Counted from the first letter of the stretch, positions 13,074 to 25,693 are shown. The stretch: DNA of 64,000 nt from Sipunculus nudus (GCA_026874595.1 CM049307.1:767579-831578); one strand, 5' to 3'. The notes: generated by a model not told the origin, from the letters alone. Program-made: numbers and translations.

Positions 13074-13431
13074 TATTGCCATTCCAGGTTTACTGTTATT
13101 TCTAGGAAATGGCATATTTAATGGTGAATTATGGTACAACTTTATAGAAATTCAGCTTTTATTGTGTTCAAAATTCAGACCAACAATATATTATGTTTCT
13201 GATCTACTTTTTAACAATTTAGTATATTGTGATACTTGTGTTGATTTTCAGCCATTGATCTTTATGCTATACAAATTGAAAAGTGAAAAATTGTAATTTG
13301 TAAAAAATTTGTCTTTTTGTAACATCTTACAAATATGGAACTAAGCTGTTTCATAAGAATAGGAGAACTCTTATCTGTGCAGATCAGTTCATGCTTGGAC
13401 TATATATACACAGGGTAGTTTGCTGTTTCAG

Positions 13432-13532
13432 TTCAACAATATTCCTGAATATTACTATGAGTACACAAAGAAAGGCAGACGGCTCCGTGCTGAGGCAACA
13501 GCTTTTGGGTTCCCCATGAAGAAAGACAAAAA
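13432..13532 (+). CDS. 101-bp internal exon of the unrecognised gene
   Basis: The acceptor TGCTGTTTCAG is followed by 33 open codons reading FNNIPEYYYEYTKKGRRLR..., then ...AEATAFGFPMKKDK, plus two bases (AA) before a perfect donor GTAAGT. The entry phase is 0. The exit phase is 2 and is completed by the G that opens the next exon at 24107, giving lysine. Codon usage and composition (aromatic and basic, no long A/T runs) stand out from the surroundings. No catalytic motif is visible and I do not recognise the family. The last 17 bases (ATGAAGAAAGACAAAAA) are also part of the unit of the downstream minisatellite. Reading through the true donor gives an immediate TAA, so correct use of this first donor matters. 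Confidence 0.8.
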
Positions 13533-13978
13533 GTAAGTAGACAAGGATGAAGAAAGACAGTTAGTAGACAAGGATGAAGAAAGACAAAAAGTAGGCAGAC
13601 AAGGATGAAGAAAGACAAAAAGTAAGTAGACAAGGATGAAGAAAGACAAAATGTAAGCAGACAAGGATGAAGAAAGACAAAATGTAAGTAGACAAGGATG
13701 AAGAAAGACAAAAAGTAAGTAGACAAGGATAAAGAAAGACAAAAAGTAAGCAGACAAGGATGAAGAAAGACAAAAAGTAAGCAGACAAGGATGAAGAAAG
13801 ACAAAGTAAGTAGACAAGGATAAAGAAAGACAAAAAGTAAGTAGACAAGGATGAAGAAAGACAAAATGTAAGTAGACAAGGATAAAGAAAGACAAAAAGT
13901 AAGCAGACAAGGATGAAGAAAGACAAAAAGTAAGCAGACAAGGATGAAGAAAGACAAAGTAAGTAGACAAGGATGAAG
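13516..13978 (+). repeat. 31-bp minisatellite spanning the exon 5' splice site (about 15 donors)
   Basis: The unit is GATGAAGAAAGACAAAAA followed by GTAAGTAGACAAG, about 27-31 bp, in about 15 tandem copies. The first copy is the genuine exon-intron boundary: the exon's final 17 bases and the donor. Nearly every later copy keeps a donor-like site (GTAAGT or GTAAGC; one GTAGGC; one GTTAGT). Copies differ by small A-run lengths (AAAAAGT, AAAATGT, AAAGT) and ATGAAG/ATAAAG. The order of variants in the last five units repeats that of the preceding block, which suggests block duplication. Leucine/serine-rich open frames on the minus strand here result from the repeat. Confidence 0.9.
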
Positions 13979-14245
13979 TATATTTTTATACAAATATATT
14001 TCTTTTAATATTTTATATATTGCATTATCTTATCAGGTGCTGATTTTAATAAACAGTTCATTAATGACCATCCTTCTTATTTCCTTTCACCTGTAAAGGA
14101 ATTAAATCTTAAGCTCAAGTCATTCATACAATTTTTGCACATGCATACAAACAAAAATATTATGCTCTTCATCTGCACATCTGTTTCAGCTTCAGAAAAG
14201 GCCACATGTAACACAAAAAAAGACAGTACATTTAAATTTGTCAAG

Positions 14246-16222
14246 AAATCTGCTTAGATTCTCCAAATGGTTAAGAAAATATGGATAAATCTGCTAAGAT
14301 TCTCCATATGGTTAAGATAACATAACATGGATATATCTGCTTAGATTCTACATATGGTTAAGATAACATAACATGGATATATCTGCTCAGATACTACATA
14401 TGGTTAAGATAACATAACATGGATATATCAGCTTAGATTCTACATATGATCAAGATAACTTATTATGGATTTATCTGCTTAGATTCTACATATTGTTAAG
14501 ATAACATAACATGGATAAATCTGCTTAGATTCTCCATATGGATAATATAACATGGATATATCTGCTTAGATTCTCCATATGGTTAAGATAACATAACATG
14601 GATGAATCTGCTTAGATTCTCCATATGGTTAAGATAACATATTATGGATATATCTGCTTAGATTCTCCATATGGTTAAGATAACATAACATGGATAAATC
14701 AGCTAAGATTCTCCCTGTGGTTGAGATAACATAACATGGATATATCTGCTTAGATACTGCATATGGTTAAGAATACATAACATGGATATATCTGCTTAGA
14801 TTCTCCATATGGTTAAGATAACATATTATGGATATATCTGCTTAGATTCTCCATATGGTTAAGATAACATAACATGGATAAATCAGCTAAGATTCTCCCT
14901 GTGGTTGAGATAACATAACATGGTAGATCTGCTTAGATACTGCATATGGTTAAGATAACATAACATGAATAAATCTGCTTAGATTCTCCATATGGTTAAG
15001 ATAACATAACATGGATAAATCTGCTTAGATTCTCCATATGGTTAAGATAACATAACATGGATATATCTGCTTAGATTCTCCATATGGTTAAAATAACATA
15101 ACATGGATAAATCTGCTTAGATTCTCCATATGGTTAAGATAACATAACATGGATAAATCTGCTTAGATTCTCCATATGGTTAGGATAACATAACATGGAT
15201 AAATTTCCTTAGATTCTACATATGGTTAAGATAACATAACATGGATATATCTGCTTAGATTCTCCATATGGATAATATAACATGGATATATCTGCTTAGA
15301 TTCTCCATATGGTTAAGATAACATAACATGGATGAATCTGCTTAGATTCTCCATATGGTTAAGATAACATATTATGGATATATCTGCTTAGATTCTCCAT
15401 ATGGTTAAGATAACATAACATGGATAAATCAGCTAAGATTCTCCCTGTGGTTGAGATAACATAACATGGATATATCTGCTTAGATACTGCATATGGTTAA
15501 GAATACATAACATGGATATATCTGCTTAGATTCTCCATATGGTTAAGATAACATAACATGGATATATCTGCTTAGATTCTACATATGGTTAAGATAACAT
15601 AACATGGATATATCTGCTTAGATACTCCATTTTTTTAAGATAACATAACATGGATATATCTGCTTAGATTCTCCATATGGTTAAGATAACATAACATGAA
15701 TAAATCTGCTTAGATTCTCCATATGGTTAAGATAACATAACATGGATAAATCTGCTTAGATTCTCCATATGGTTAAGATAACATAACATGGATATATCTG
15801 CTTAGATTCTCCATATGGTTAAAATAACATAACATGGATAAATCTGCTTAGATTCTCCATATGGTTAAGATAACATAACATGGATAAATCTGCTTAGATT
15901 CTCCATATGGTTAGGATAACATAACATGGATAAATTTCCTTAGATTCTACATATGGTTAAGATAACATAACATGGATATATCTGCTTAGATTCTACATAT
16001 GGTTAAGATAACATAACATGGATATATCTGCTTAGATTCTCCATATGGTTAAGAAAACATAACATGGATAAATTTCCTTAGATTCTACATATGGTTAAAA
16101 TAACATAACATGGATAAATCTGCTTAGACTCTACATATGGTTAAGATAACATAACATGGATATATCTGCTTAGATTCTCCATATGGTTAAGATAACATAT
16201 CATGGATAAATTTACTTAGATT
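14246..16222. repeat. 46-bp tandem repeat, about 43 units, with 730-bp higher-order copy
   Basis: The unit reads TTAGATTCTCCATATGGTTA, then AGATAACATAACATGG, then ATAAATCTGC (variants ATATATCTGC). Rare variants recur at a fixed offset of 730 bp: GGATAATATAAC (about 14540 and 15270), CATATTATGG (14637/15367), CTCCCTGTGGTTGAG (14711/15441), GGTTAGGATAAC (15178/15908). A block of about 16 units was therefore duplicated as a whole. It lies in the intron between the 13.4-kb and 24.1-kb exons. Confidence 0.9.
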
Positions 16223-16755
16223 CTGCAGACATCCATGATAATATCTCAGGACTGTTTTGACATATCTTCCTGAAATTATGCATGTGTACAGATCTGACAT
16301 AGCTCTTTACTATACACAAAAGTGGCGCCACCTGCAACCAGTTTTGCACAGAACCATCAGTTTATCTGCCATGGGAAGAAATCACTAATATCTTGGCAGT
16401 GGTTTGACTTACCTGCCTAAAATTTTGCATGTGTATACATCTTGGATAGCTTTTGGGTTTTTATGACAGGTGGTACCACCTTCATTCATGTTCATGCTTC
16501 CGACTTCCAAGCTAATATCTCAGGACTGTTTTGACTTATCTTCCTGAAATTTTGCATGTGTATATAGATCTTACATAGCTCTTGCGCATATGCAAAAAAG
16601 GTGGTGCTACCTGCAACAATTTATGCACAGCATCCATCTGTTTGTCTGCCATGGGAAGAAATCACTCCCATCTCGGCAGTGATTTGACTTATCTGCCTAA
16701 AATTTTGCATATGTATACAAGTTGGATAGCTTGCTAAATTTCATGGCAGATTTTA
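16223..16755. mobile_element. family C-like fragment between two satellite arrays
   Basis: The segment reads GCAGACATCCATGATAATAT, ...AGTGGCGCCACCTGCAACCA..., CATCTGTTTGTCTGCCATGG, which matches the internal ~275-bp unit of family C (compare 9900-10150). Two units are visible. Neither family C terminus is present. Both neighbours are long tandem arrays, so this may be the remaining body of an element in which satellites expanded. Confidence 0.6.
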
Positions 16756-19700
16756 TTACACATACCTCCAACATAATGGAACTCAGTCACCAGAACAACA
16801 TTACACATACCACCAACATAATAGAACTCAGTCATCAGAACAACATTACACATATCTCCAGCATAATGGAGCTCAGTCAGTAGAACAACATTACACATAG
16901 CCTCAGCATAATGGAGCTCAGTCATCAGAACAACATTACACATAGCCTCAGCATAATGGAACTCAGTCATCAGAACAACATTACACATAGCCTCAGCATT
17001 ATGGAGCTCAGTCATAAGAACAGTATTACACATACCACCAACATAATGGAACTCAGTCATCAGAACCACATTACACATACCTCCAACATAATGGAGCTCA
17101 GTCATCAGAACAACATTTCACATACCTCCAACATAATGGAACTCAGTCATCAGAAGAACATTACACATACCTCCAACGTAATGGAACTCGGTCATCAGAA
17201 CAACATTACACATAGCCTGAGTATAATGGAGCTAAGTCATCAGAACAACATTACACATAGCCCCAGCCTAATGGAACTCGGTCATCAGAACAATATTACA
17301 CATAGCCTGAGTATAATGGAGCTCAGTCATCAGAACAACATTACACATTGCCCCAGCATAATGGAACTCAGTCATCAGAACAACATTACACATACCTCCA
17401 GCATAATGAAACTCAGTCATCAGAACAACATTACACATACATCCAACATAATGGAACTCGGTCATCAGAACAACATTACACATAGCCTGAGTATAATGGA
17501 GCTCAGTCATCAGAACAACATTACACATACCTCCAACATAATGGAGCTCAGTCATCAGAACAACATTACACATACCTCCAACATAATGGAACTCGGTCAT
17601 CAGAACAACATTACACATAGCCTGAGTATAATGGAGCTCAGTCATCAGAACAACATTACACATAGCCCCAGCATAATGGAACTCAGTCATCAGAACAACA
17701 TTACACATACCTCCAGCATAATGGAACTCAGTCATCAGAACAACATTACACATACCTCCAGCATAATGAAACTCAGTCATTAGAACAACATTACACATAC
17801 CACCAACATAATGGAACTCAGTCATCAGAACAACATTACACATACCTCCAGCATAATGGAGCTCAGTCATTAGAACAACATTACACATACCTCCAACGTA
17901 ATGTAACTCGGTCATCAGAACAACATTACACATAGCCTGAGTATAATGGAGCTTAGTCATTAGAACAACATTACACATACCTCCAACGTAATGGAACTCG
18001 GTCATCAGAACAACATTACACATAGCCTGAGTATAATGGAGCTCAGTCATTAGAACAACATTACACATACCTCCAACGTAATGGAACTCGGTCATCAGAA
18101 CAACATTACACATACCTCCAGCATAATGGAGCTCAGTCATCAGAACAACATTACACATACATCCAGCATAATGGAACTCAGTCATTAGAACAACATTACA
18201 CATACCTTCAGCATAATGGAACTCAGTCATTAGAACAACATTACACATACCTCCAGCATAATGGAGCTCAGTCATCAGAACAACATCACACATAGCTCCA
18301 ACATAATGGAACTCAGTCATTAGAACAACATTACACATACCTCCAGCATAAAGGAGCTCAGTCATTAGAACAACATTACACATACCTCCAGCATAATGGA
18401 GCTCAGTCATTAGAACAACATTACACATACCTCCAGAATAATGGAGCTCAGTCATCAGAACAACATTACACATACATCCAGCATAATGGAACTCAGTCAT
18501 TAGAACAACATTACACATACCTTCAGCATAATGGAACTCAGTCATCAGAACAATATTACACATACCTCAAACATATTGTGACTCAGTCATCAGAACAACA
18601 TTACACATAGCCTGAGTATAATGGAGCTCAGTCATCAGAACAACATTACACTTACCACCAACATAATGGAACTCAGTCATTAGAACAACATTACACATAC
18701 ATCCAGCATAATGGAACTCAGTCATTAGAACAACATTACACATACCTCCAGCATAATGGAACTCAGTCATTAGAACAACATTACACATACCTCCAATGTA
18801 ATGGAGCTCAGTCATCAGAACAACATTACACATACCTCCAGCATAATGGAACTCAGTCATTAGAACAACATTACACATACCTCCAGCATAATGGAGCTCA
18901 GTCATCAGAACAACATTACACATACATCCAGCATAATGGAACTCAGTCATTAGAACAACATTACACATACATCCAGCATAATGGAACTCAGTCATTAGAA
19001 CAACATTACACATACCTCCAGCATAATGGAACTCAGTCATTAGAACAACATTACACATACCTCCAGCATAATGGAACTCAGTCATTAGAACAACATTACA
19101 CATACCTCCAGCATAATGGAGCTCAGTCATAAGAACAATATTACACATACCTCCAGCATAATGGAGCTCAGTCATCAGAACAACATTACACATACCTCCA
19201 GCATAATGGAGCTCAGTCATCAGAACAACATTACACATACATCCAGCATAATGGAACTCAGTCATCAGAACAACATTACACATACATCCAGCATAATGGA
19301 ACTCAGTCATCAGAACAACATTACACATACCTCCAGCATAATGGAGCTCAGTCATCAGAACAACATTACACACACATCCAGCATAATGGAGCTCAGTCAT
19401 CAGAACAACATTACACATACCTCCAGCATAATGGAGCTCAGTCATCAGAACAACATTACACATACCTCCAGCATAATGGAGCTCAGTCATCAGAACAACA
19501 TTACACATACGTCCAGCATAATGGAGCTCAGTCATCAGAACAACATTACACATACTTCCAGCATAATGGAACTGAGTCATTAGAACAACATTACACATAC
19601 ATCCAGCATAATGGAACTCAGTCATTAGAACAACATTACACATACCTCCAGCATAATGGAGCTCATTCATTAGAACAACATTACACATACCTCCAGCATA

Positions 19701-21137
19701 ATGGAGCTCAGTCATCAGAACAACATTACACATACCTCCAGCATAATGGAGCTCAGTCATCAGAACAACATTACATATACCTCCAGCATAATGGAGCTCA
19801 GTCATTAGAACAACATTACACATTGCCCCAGCATAATGGAACTCAGTCATCAGAACAACATTACACATACCTCCAGCATAATGGAGCTCAGTCATTAGAA
19901 CAACATTACACATACATCCAGCATAATGGAGCTCAGTCATCAGAACAACATTACACATAGCTCCAGCATAATGGAGCTCAGTCATTAGAACAACATTACA
20001 CATACCTCCAGCATAATGGAGCTCAGTCATTAGAACAACATTACACATACCTCCAGCATAATGGAGCTCAGTCATCAGAACAACATTACACATAGCTCCA
20101 GCATAATGGAGCTCAGTCATCAGAACAACATTACACATACCTCCAGCATAATGGAGCTCAGTCATCAGAACAACATTATACATACATCCAGCATAATGGA
20201 GCTCAGTCATCAGAACAACATTACACATACATCCAGCATAATGGAACTCAGTCATCAGAACAACATTACACATACCTCCAGCATAATGGAGCTCAGTCAT
20301 TAGAACAACATTACACATACATCCAGCATAATGGAGCTCAGTCATCAGAACAACATTACACATAGCTCCAGCATAATGGAGCTCAGTCATTAGAACAACA
20401 TTACACATACGTCCAGCAGAATGGAGCTCAGTCATCAGAAAAACATTACACATAGCTCCAGCATAATGGAGCTCAGTCATCAGAACAACATTACACATAG
20501 CTCCAGCATAATGGAGCTCAGTCATCAGAACAACATTACACATACATCCAGCATAATGGAGCTCAGTCATCAGAACAACATTACACATACATCCAGCATA
20601 ATGGAGCTCAGTCATCAGAACAACATTACACATACATCCAGCATAATGGAGCTCAGTCATCAGAACAACATTACACATACCTCCAGCATAATGGAGCTCA
20701 GTCATCAGAACAACATTACACATGCATCCAGCATAATGGAGCTCAGTCATCAGAACAACATTACACATACCTCCAGCATAATGGAGCTCAGTCATCAGAA
20801 CAACATTACACATACATCCAGCATAATGGAGCTCAGTCATCAGAACAACATTACACATACCTCCAGCATAATGGAGCTCAGTCATCAGAACAACATTACA
20901 CATGCATCCAGCATAATGGAGCTCAGTCATCAGAACAACATTACACATACCTCCAGCATAATGGAGCTCAGTCATCAGAACAACATTACACATACCTCCA
21001 GCATAATGGAACTCAGTCATCAGAACAACATTACACATACCTCAAACATATTGTGACTCAGTCATCAGAACAACATTACACATATCTCCAGCATAATGGA
21101 ACTCAGTCATTAGAACAACATTACACATATCTCCAGC
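16756..21137. repeat. 45-bp satellite, about 97 units in strict register
   Basis: The unit is GTCATCAGAACAACATTACA, CATACCTCCAGCATAATGG, AGCTCA. The CATACCTCCA position at 16761 and the CATATCTCCA position at 21081 differ by exactly 96 x 45, so there is no net length change. Variation is almost all substitution: TCAG/TTAG, CCTCC/CATCC/GCTCC/GCCTGAG, GAGCTC/GAACTC. A rare double variant (CTCAAACATATTGTGACTCA) occurs at about 18566 and 21041, 55 units apart, showing a block duplication. Because 45 is a multiple of three, both strands carry long periodic open frames (up to 823 residues on the minus strand, unit MCNVVLMTELHYAGG). Confidence 0.95.
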
Positions 21138-21650
21138 ACACATTTGTTAATAACACTGTGGGACAGTTAGTTTTCCACACACTCTTGATCAACATTCAGA
21201 TATATCAGTTATTGCACCTCTATTTTTGCAATAATTTTATAGGGAACAAAATCACATAATAAAGAGAGCCACTTACAGGAGTTAAAAAAAGGTTAATCTT
21301 TATTATCATGATTTATGACTGAAGTTAAACGAATGTTTTTCTTTAGTTTACAGATTTAACTCATGAGCCAGTTATTGTGTTTTATAGTTACTAGTTTTAT
21401 TTGATCTAAATATCATGTGACTTTGCATTCTTTTGATTTAAGAGAATTTTATTCGAAAAAATGGCTTGTATCATAGACAGTACATGGCTCAAAACTGCAT
21501 TTTTTATTGTGAGTAATGTACAGTCTTGTCTAATGAATCACCTGCCTATCATGTGCACTTCTTACTTTAATTTTTGACAGTGTTACTGGAATTCCATTAC
21601 TCTATTCCATTACATTAATCAACTCAGATTTAATATATGTAGAAATTTTT
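21138..21650. other. AT-rich intron sequence, nothing recognised
   Basis: Unique AT-rich sequence between the 45-bp satellite and a family A element. No exon is supported. Confidence 0.5.
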
Positions 21651-24092
21651 AGCTCAGCTGACTATAAGTCATCTGAGGTATAGTTGTGGTCCATTGTCTG
21701 TCATCCCTCCGTCCGTCTGTCCATCCGTCTGTTAGACTGGCACGTTTTTGAAACCATTAGACCTATGAATCCAAAATTAGCATACTATTAGATGTATCAA
21801 AGATCTCTTACCAAACCGAAAACTGAGTCACTGTGACTTCATTCCTTTGAGAAATTAAGGAAAAAACCTCAAATTTCCATTAAAAACCTGTTATCACACA
21901 TCGTGGCTGCCTTATTTCAAAACCGCTTATCTGTTTTTCTTAATATTTACCAGACGTATTCTCCTAAATATTTCCTATATAAATGCCGGATATTAAGTCC
22001 GTTAAGTGTAATTTCTTTAAATTATGGGCCCGAACATAATGGAGTTTGTAAAAAATCAGGAAAAAATATTTACATAACATGAAATTTGTGAAGCTAGAGA
22101 CTTTTTTCCAAGTATTTAACTTTGTTTAATTAAGATTCAATTGTATACTCAAAATTAGATCTGAATTTTGTAAAATTTTTAAAGTTATTGGCATAAAAAT
22201 AAAATCAGTGCCTTAAATTTTGCCCAAATTTGACCATGGCATGTTTTTTTCCTGTGAGCACTGATGATTTAATTTTCACAGCATGTATACAAAAGTAATT
22301 AATTTGTTTAAATCTGAAATTTGAAAATAAAAGCTTGAAAATTAGGCTAGTTATTGAATTTTGTCTTGAGGCTCTATTGTCGTCACTTGCTTTGTCCAGA
22401 TGCAGGCAGACAACTCCTGGTCACTGGAAGTCAGCTATGCCAGGGTTTCTGATGCGTTACAGTCAATAGGGGAGATCCCTCCCCCACGTCCCCCCCCCCA
22501 CCCACCCACCAACCCTACCAACCAAGTGTTATGCAGTAATTGATATTAATTGCACTGTATTTCCTGCTGTTTCCGCTCCAATATACAAATCTTTCCTTGA
22601 AAAAGTAATTCAAAGTAATCAAGAAGATGCCATGTTGTGTTTATGTAGCATTTTTAAAGAAATCAATTTTATTTAAAATGATTTTGACAAAATAAAATCA
22701 GTATGCATAAATTTATAAAATATGAAGCAAATAATGGATAAATAAAGGCACAATTTAAAATTGTGATATCTGAATCAAGTATTATATTTAGATATATGTT
22801 GTTTTGCAAATTTAAAAGATGTATTTTTGTGGTAAAAAATAAATACACATTTGTATGCATGATGTGAAGTTATCTGACAAGATTAAGATTTATGATGACG
22901 CAATTTTGAATTATAATTCTATTTTTATATTCAGGTATATATGTTATATTGGAAATGTATAGAAATATAAACTTAAAATGTGATAAAATAATGAGGATAT
23001 AATACAAACATTTTCCAGCCTCAGCAGAATTAGAGATCAGGCTTTGTTTGCCCTGTATGTATATGCAGAAGTGTTAATCCCACCATGCCCCCCCCCCTCC
23101 GCTGTCATTTATTCCTTTGCACCTGTACACTGGGACATCAGTCTTATGCAAATGTGTAAAATTTAATAATTTAAAGAATAAATAGATTAGAACAAATTAA
23201 GATCTATCTGAAACATATTCTTGCATCAGGAGAATGGAACAAAGAGTGATCAGCTCTTCCTATCCATCATCTGTTCATTATCATTAACTTTATATTAATT
23301 ATGAATTATTTCCTATAAGCACTGTTGAAATAATTTCCATATGCTTGATGTTTATGGATTTAAGCTATTAAAGTATGAAATTTGAAATCAACTTATATAT
23401 TCAGTTTTGCAATATTGCAGATGTTAAACTTTAAAAAAATTGATATAATAAAAGAAATAAGAAATAATTGAAACTTCTTATATTATCAGCTTTGTTTGTC
23501 TACTAGTCTGTCTGTCCTTTTTTTAGATATAAAGAAATTGTGAATGAACTTTTTTATCCTGCAAGCATTGTTGAATTAAGTGAAAATCCTATGTATATAC
23601 ACTATAATAATACAGAGATGTTGTAACTCCCATGATTCCACCTGCCCCCCCCCCCCCCCTTTCCCCTATACACACACACCACCACCACCATGACCAAGTC
23701 CTTACATCTGTAGATATTTCAACTGTATACATTTTATAAAATAAAAAAAATACATATATTTAATAATATATATTATAAAAAAATAGATCTAATTGAACAA
23801 ATGTGTAAAATACTGAACTGTCAACAATTTATCAAAAAGCCAACCAATGATCATGTTAATAATATACATCTTATTTGTATACAATGCATCAATTTTAACA
23901 ATAGGAAATGCATGGTTTGGTCATAAAATATTATTTGCAACAATTTCTTACTCATCCATATAAATCAATCATGTCAACCAGCCATGGCCTATATTACCTT
24001 TTCCTCTTAGACTTTATCTCCATTTGATATTATTTTAAATTTTTACCTTCAAGATCAATTTCAGCTGAGCACAGAGACCCATGGGTCCCTTG
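21651..24092 (+). mobile_element. Helitron-like family A element ending 14 nt before an exon
   Basis: The 5' end AGCTCAGCTGACTATAAGTC, then ATCTGAGGTATAG, is followed by a CCGTCCGTCTGTCC-type stretch and the family A body (GACTGGCACGTTTTTGAAAC...CCTATGAATCCAAAATTAGC). The 3' end is TCAGCTGAGCACAGAGACCC, then ATGGGTCCCTTG. The 5' GCTCAGCTGA and 3' TCAGCTGAGC are inverted copies. The element is non-coding. Pyrimidine runs within it include C14-15 at 23645-23659. Its 3' end abuts the TATTTTTTTTTCAG acceptor of the next exon. Confidence 0.7.
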
Positions 24093-24106
24093 TATTTTTT
24101 TTTCAG

Positions 24107-24215
24107 GCCATTTAAAGGAGGAACTTTACTGTTGCGTAGTGCTCCACCAAAAAACCTGTCCAATGCTGAAGCACAAAGGCTTGTCAATGCAGCCACCAAG
24201 CTCCTTGTTGCCACG
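24107..24215 (+). CDS. 109-bp internal exon of the unrecognised gene
   Basis: The acceptor TTTTTTTTTCAG is followed by a single G that completes the split lysine codon from 13532. Thirty-six open codons follow, PFKGGTLLLRSAPPKNL... and ...SNAEAQRLVNAATKLLVAT, to the donor ACG|GTAATT. The exit phase is 0. The second half (NAEAQRLVNAATKLL) looks like an amphipathic helix and the first half is a strand/turn-rich segment. No known active-site motif is seen. An ATG 26 bases upstream (24081) belongs to the end of the family A element, not to the gene. The exon lies between that element and a 56-bp tandem array starting 94 bases after its donor. Confidence 0.8.
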
Positions 24216-24309
24216 GTAATTAAAGAATATGTAACTCATCTTTATTCTGAACTCAGTGACTTTGTAATATAACTGGTCATCACATATTTATCTAAATATA
24301 ATAAACTGT

Positions 24310-24757
24310 CATGTTTGTTGTGTTAAATTATGTACAGGGAAACATCTTACAGACACCAGTTCTGACATGTTTGTTGTGTTAAATTATGTACAGGGAAACA
24401 TCTTACAGACACCAGTTCTGACATGTTTGTTGTGTTAAATTATGTACAGGGAAACATCTTACAGACACCAGTTCTGACATGTTTGTTGTGTTAAATTATG
24501 TACAGGGAAACATCTTACAGACACCAGTTCTGACATGTTTGTTGTGTTAAATTATGTACAGGGAAACATCTTACAGAAACCAGTTCCAACATGTTTGTTG
24601 TGTTAAATTATGTACAGGGAAACATCTTACAGACACCAGTTCTGACATGTTTGTTGTGTTAAATTATGTACAGGGAAACATCTTACAGACACCAGTTCTG
24701 ACATGTTTGTTGTGTTAAATTATGTACAGGGAAACATCTTACAGACACCAGTTCTGA
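24310..24757 (+). repeat. 56-bp tandem repeat, 8 near-identical units, each with an acceptor-like site
   Basis: Eight units begin ATGTTTGTTGTGTTAAATTA, continue TGTACAGGGAAACATC, and end TTACAGACACCAGTTCTGAC. Seven are essentially identical; one has AGAAACCAGTTCCAAC. Each contains TTAAATTATGTACAG|GG, similar to a 3' splice site. It starts 94 bases downstream of the donor at 24215. The low divergence points to recent expansion or homogenisation. Confidence 0.9.
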
Positions 24758-25630
24758 CACACTTTCCACAGATTCACATTTCCATGACCTCTGTAATATG
24801 GACACCTTTCTGTTAGAATAAAGACCTCAGTACTGGCCACCCCCCAAAAAAATTGTTCTACGGACTCAAGGACTAAAAATATGGTGTGAGTGGGTGAACT
24901 CAAGACATCATATCTTGTCTTTTGCCAGTTTATTAGGAAAAAAATGTAAAATCGCTTAAATTCTAGAAATTGTGCATATAAAACACAATGTAGTCCATTT
25001 TCATGCCTTTAAGAATTCTTTAAAGAACTGAAGCAAGAGCACAAATCAACAACATTGCAAAGGACCAGGTTCTCATCAGCCAAAAAAAATATCCATGAAA
25101 AACTGGAACAGCAAATCTATAGAACAACTAGTTTATATTTTGTTTGGCCAATGGGAGGTTCTATGCACTGTATGTATCTGGTGATTTAAGCATCAAGCAG
25201 TGTTACTTTAAGTTTGGTTGCATTTATACCACATCCACATATCTTTGCTCTTGCTTGTTGGATCTTTTGCTCTAGCATGTTTACTTATCTGAGTTTTCTG
25301 TTAAAAAAGATTATTTGTCACATTCAAATATATATGACTTAATATGTTTAAGAAAACTGTAGGGTTCAGATTATGGTCATACTGCAAGATTATTTAATAT
25401 AAGAACAAGAAGCTTTGTGGAGTGACATCTTAGGACATCTGGTGGCCAGTATCAGTACTGAATATATTTAATTCTTAATACTTTATAAATAACGGGAAGT
25501 AATTAATGGATCAGAAAAGGTTGCAGTTTAGACCAAACAAAACTAATTGCATCATTGTTCATTGCTAGGTGCAGTTTCTTGGTTTTTCAGTCTTTGTGTA
25601 TTGTTACACACTGAGCCCTACTTTTTACAG
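24758..25630. other. intron sequence, nothing recognised
   Basis: Unique AT-rich sequence between the 56-bp array and the next exon. There are no repeats or open frames of note. Confidence 0.5.
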
Positions 25631-25693
25631 GAAACTGTTGACTTACAATCAGAAACCAAGAATAAAGACAAAAAGGGACCATACCTTCAAGAG
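25631..25693 (+). CDS. 63-bp internal exon of the unrecognised gene
   Basis: The acceptor CCTACTTTTTACAG precedes 21 open codons, ETVDLQSETKNKDKKG plus PYLQE, and the donor GAG|GTAGGC. It is phase 0 at both ends, matching the preceding exon (24107-24215) and the exon at 39094. The sequence is highly charged and probably a linker. No motif is recognised. The 5' end of a family A element lies 59 bases downstream, so this exon is tightly bounded by transposon sequence. Confidence 0.75.

Noticed and set aside
13433-13993. Leucine/serine-rich minus-strand frames resembling a membrane protein
   Set aside because: All three frames are open because the 31-bp repeat (GAAGAAAGACAAAAAG) lacks stops on that strand. 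It is the antisense of an exon edge and its copies.
17268-21038. Long minus-strand open frames (431 and 823 residues, MCNVVLMTELHYAGG repeats) as protein genes
   Set aside because: They result from a 45-bp satellite whose period is a multiple of three. There is no promoter, splice or non-repeat coding sequence. Kept only as a testable finding.
16911-21056. Plus-strand repeats MELSHQNNITHTSSI as a protein gene
   Set aside because: Same satellite. The frame is broken by TAG in every unit with TTAG, and the units have no gene context.
14246-21137. CRISPR-like array
   Set aside because: The units are contiguous, without repeat/unique-spacer alternation, and the region is intronic eukaryotic sequence.
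24081-24272. Separate small gene starting at ATG 24081
   Set aside because: The ATG belongs to the transposon 3' end (CCATGGGTCCC). The protein-like part starts exactly at the CAG acceptor and ends at a GT donor.
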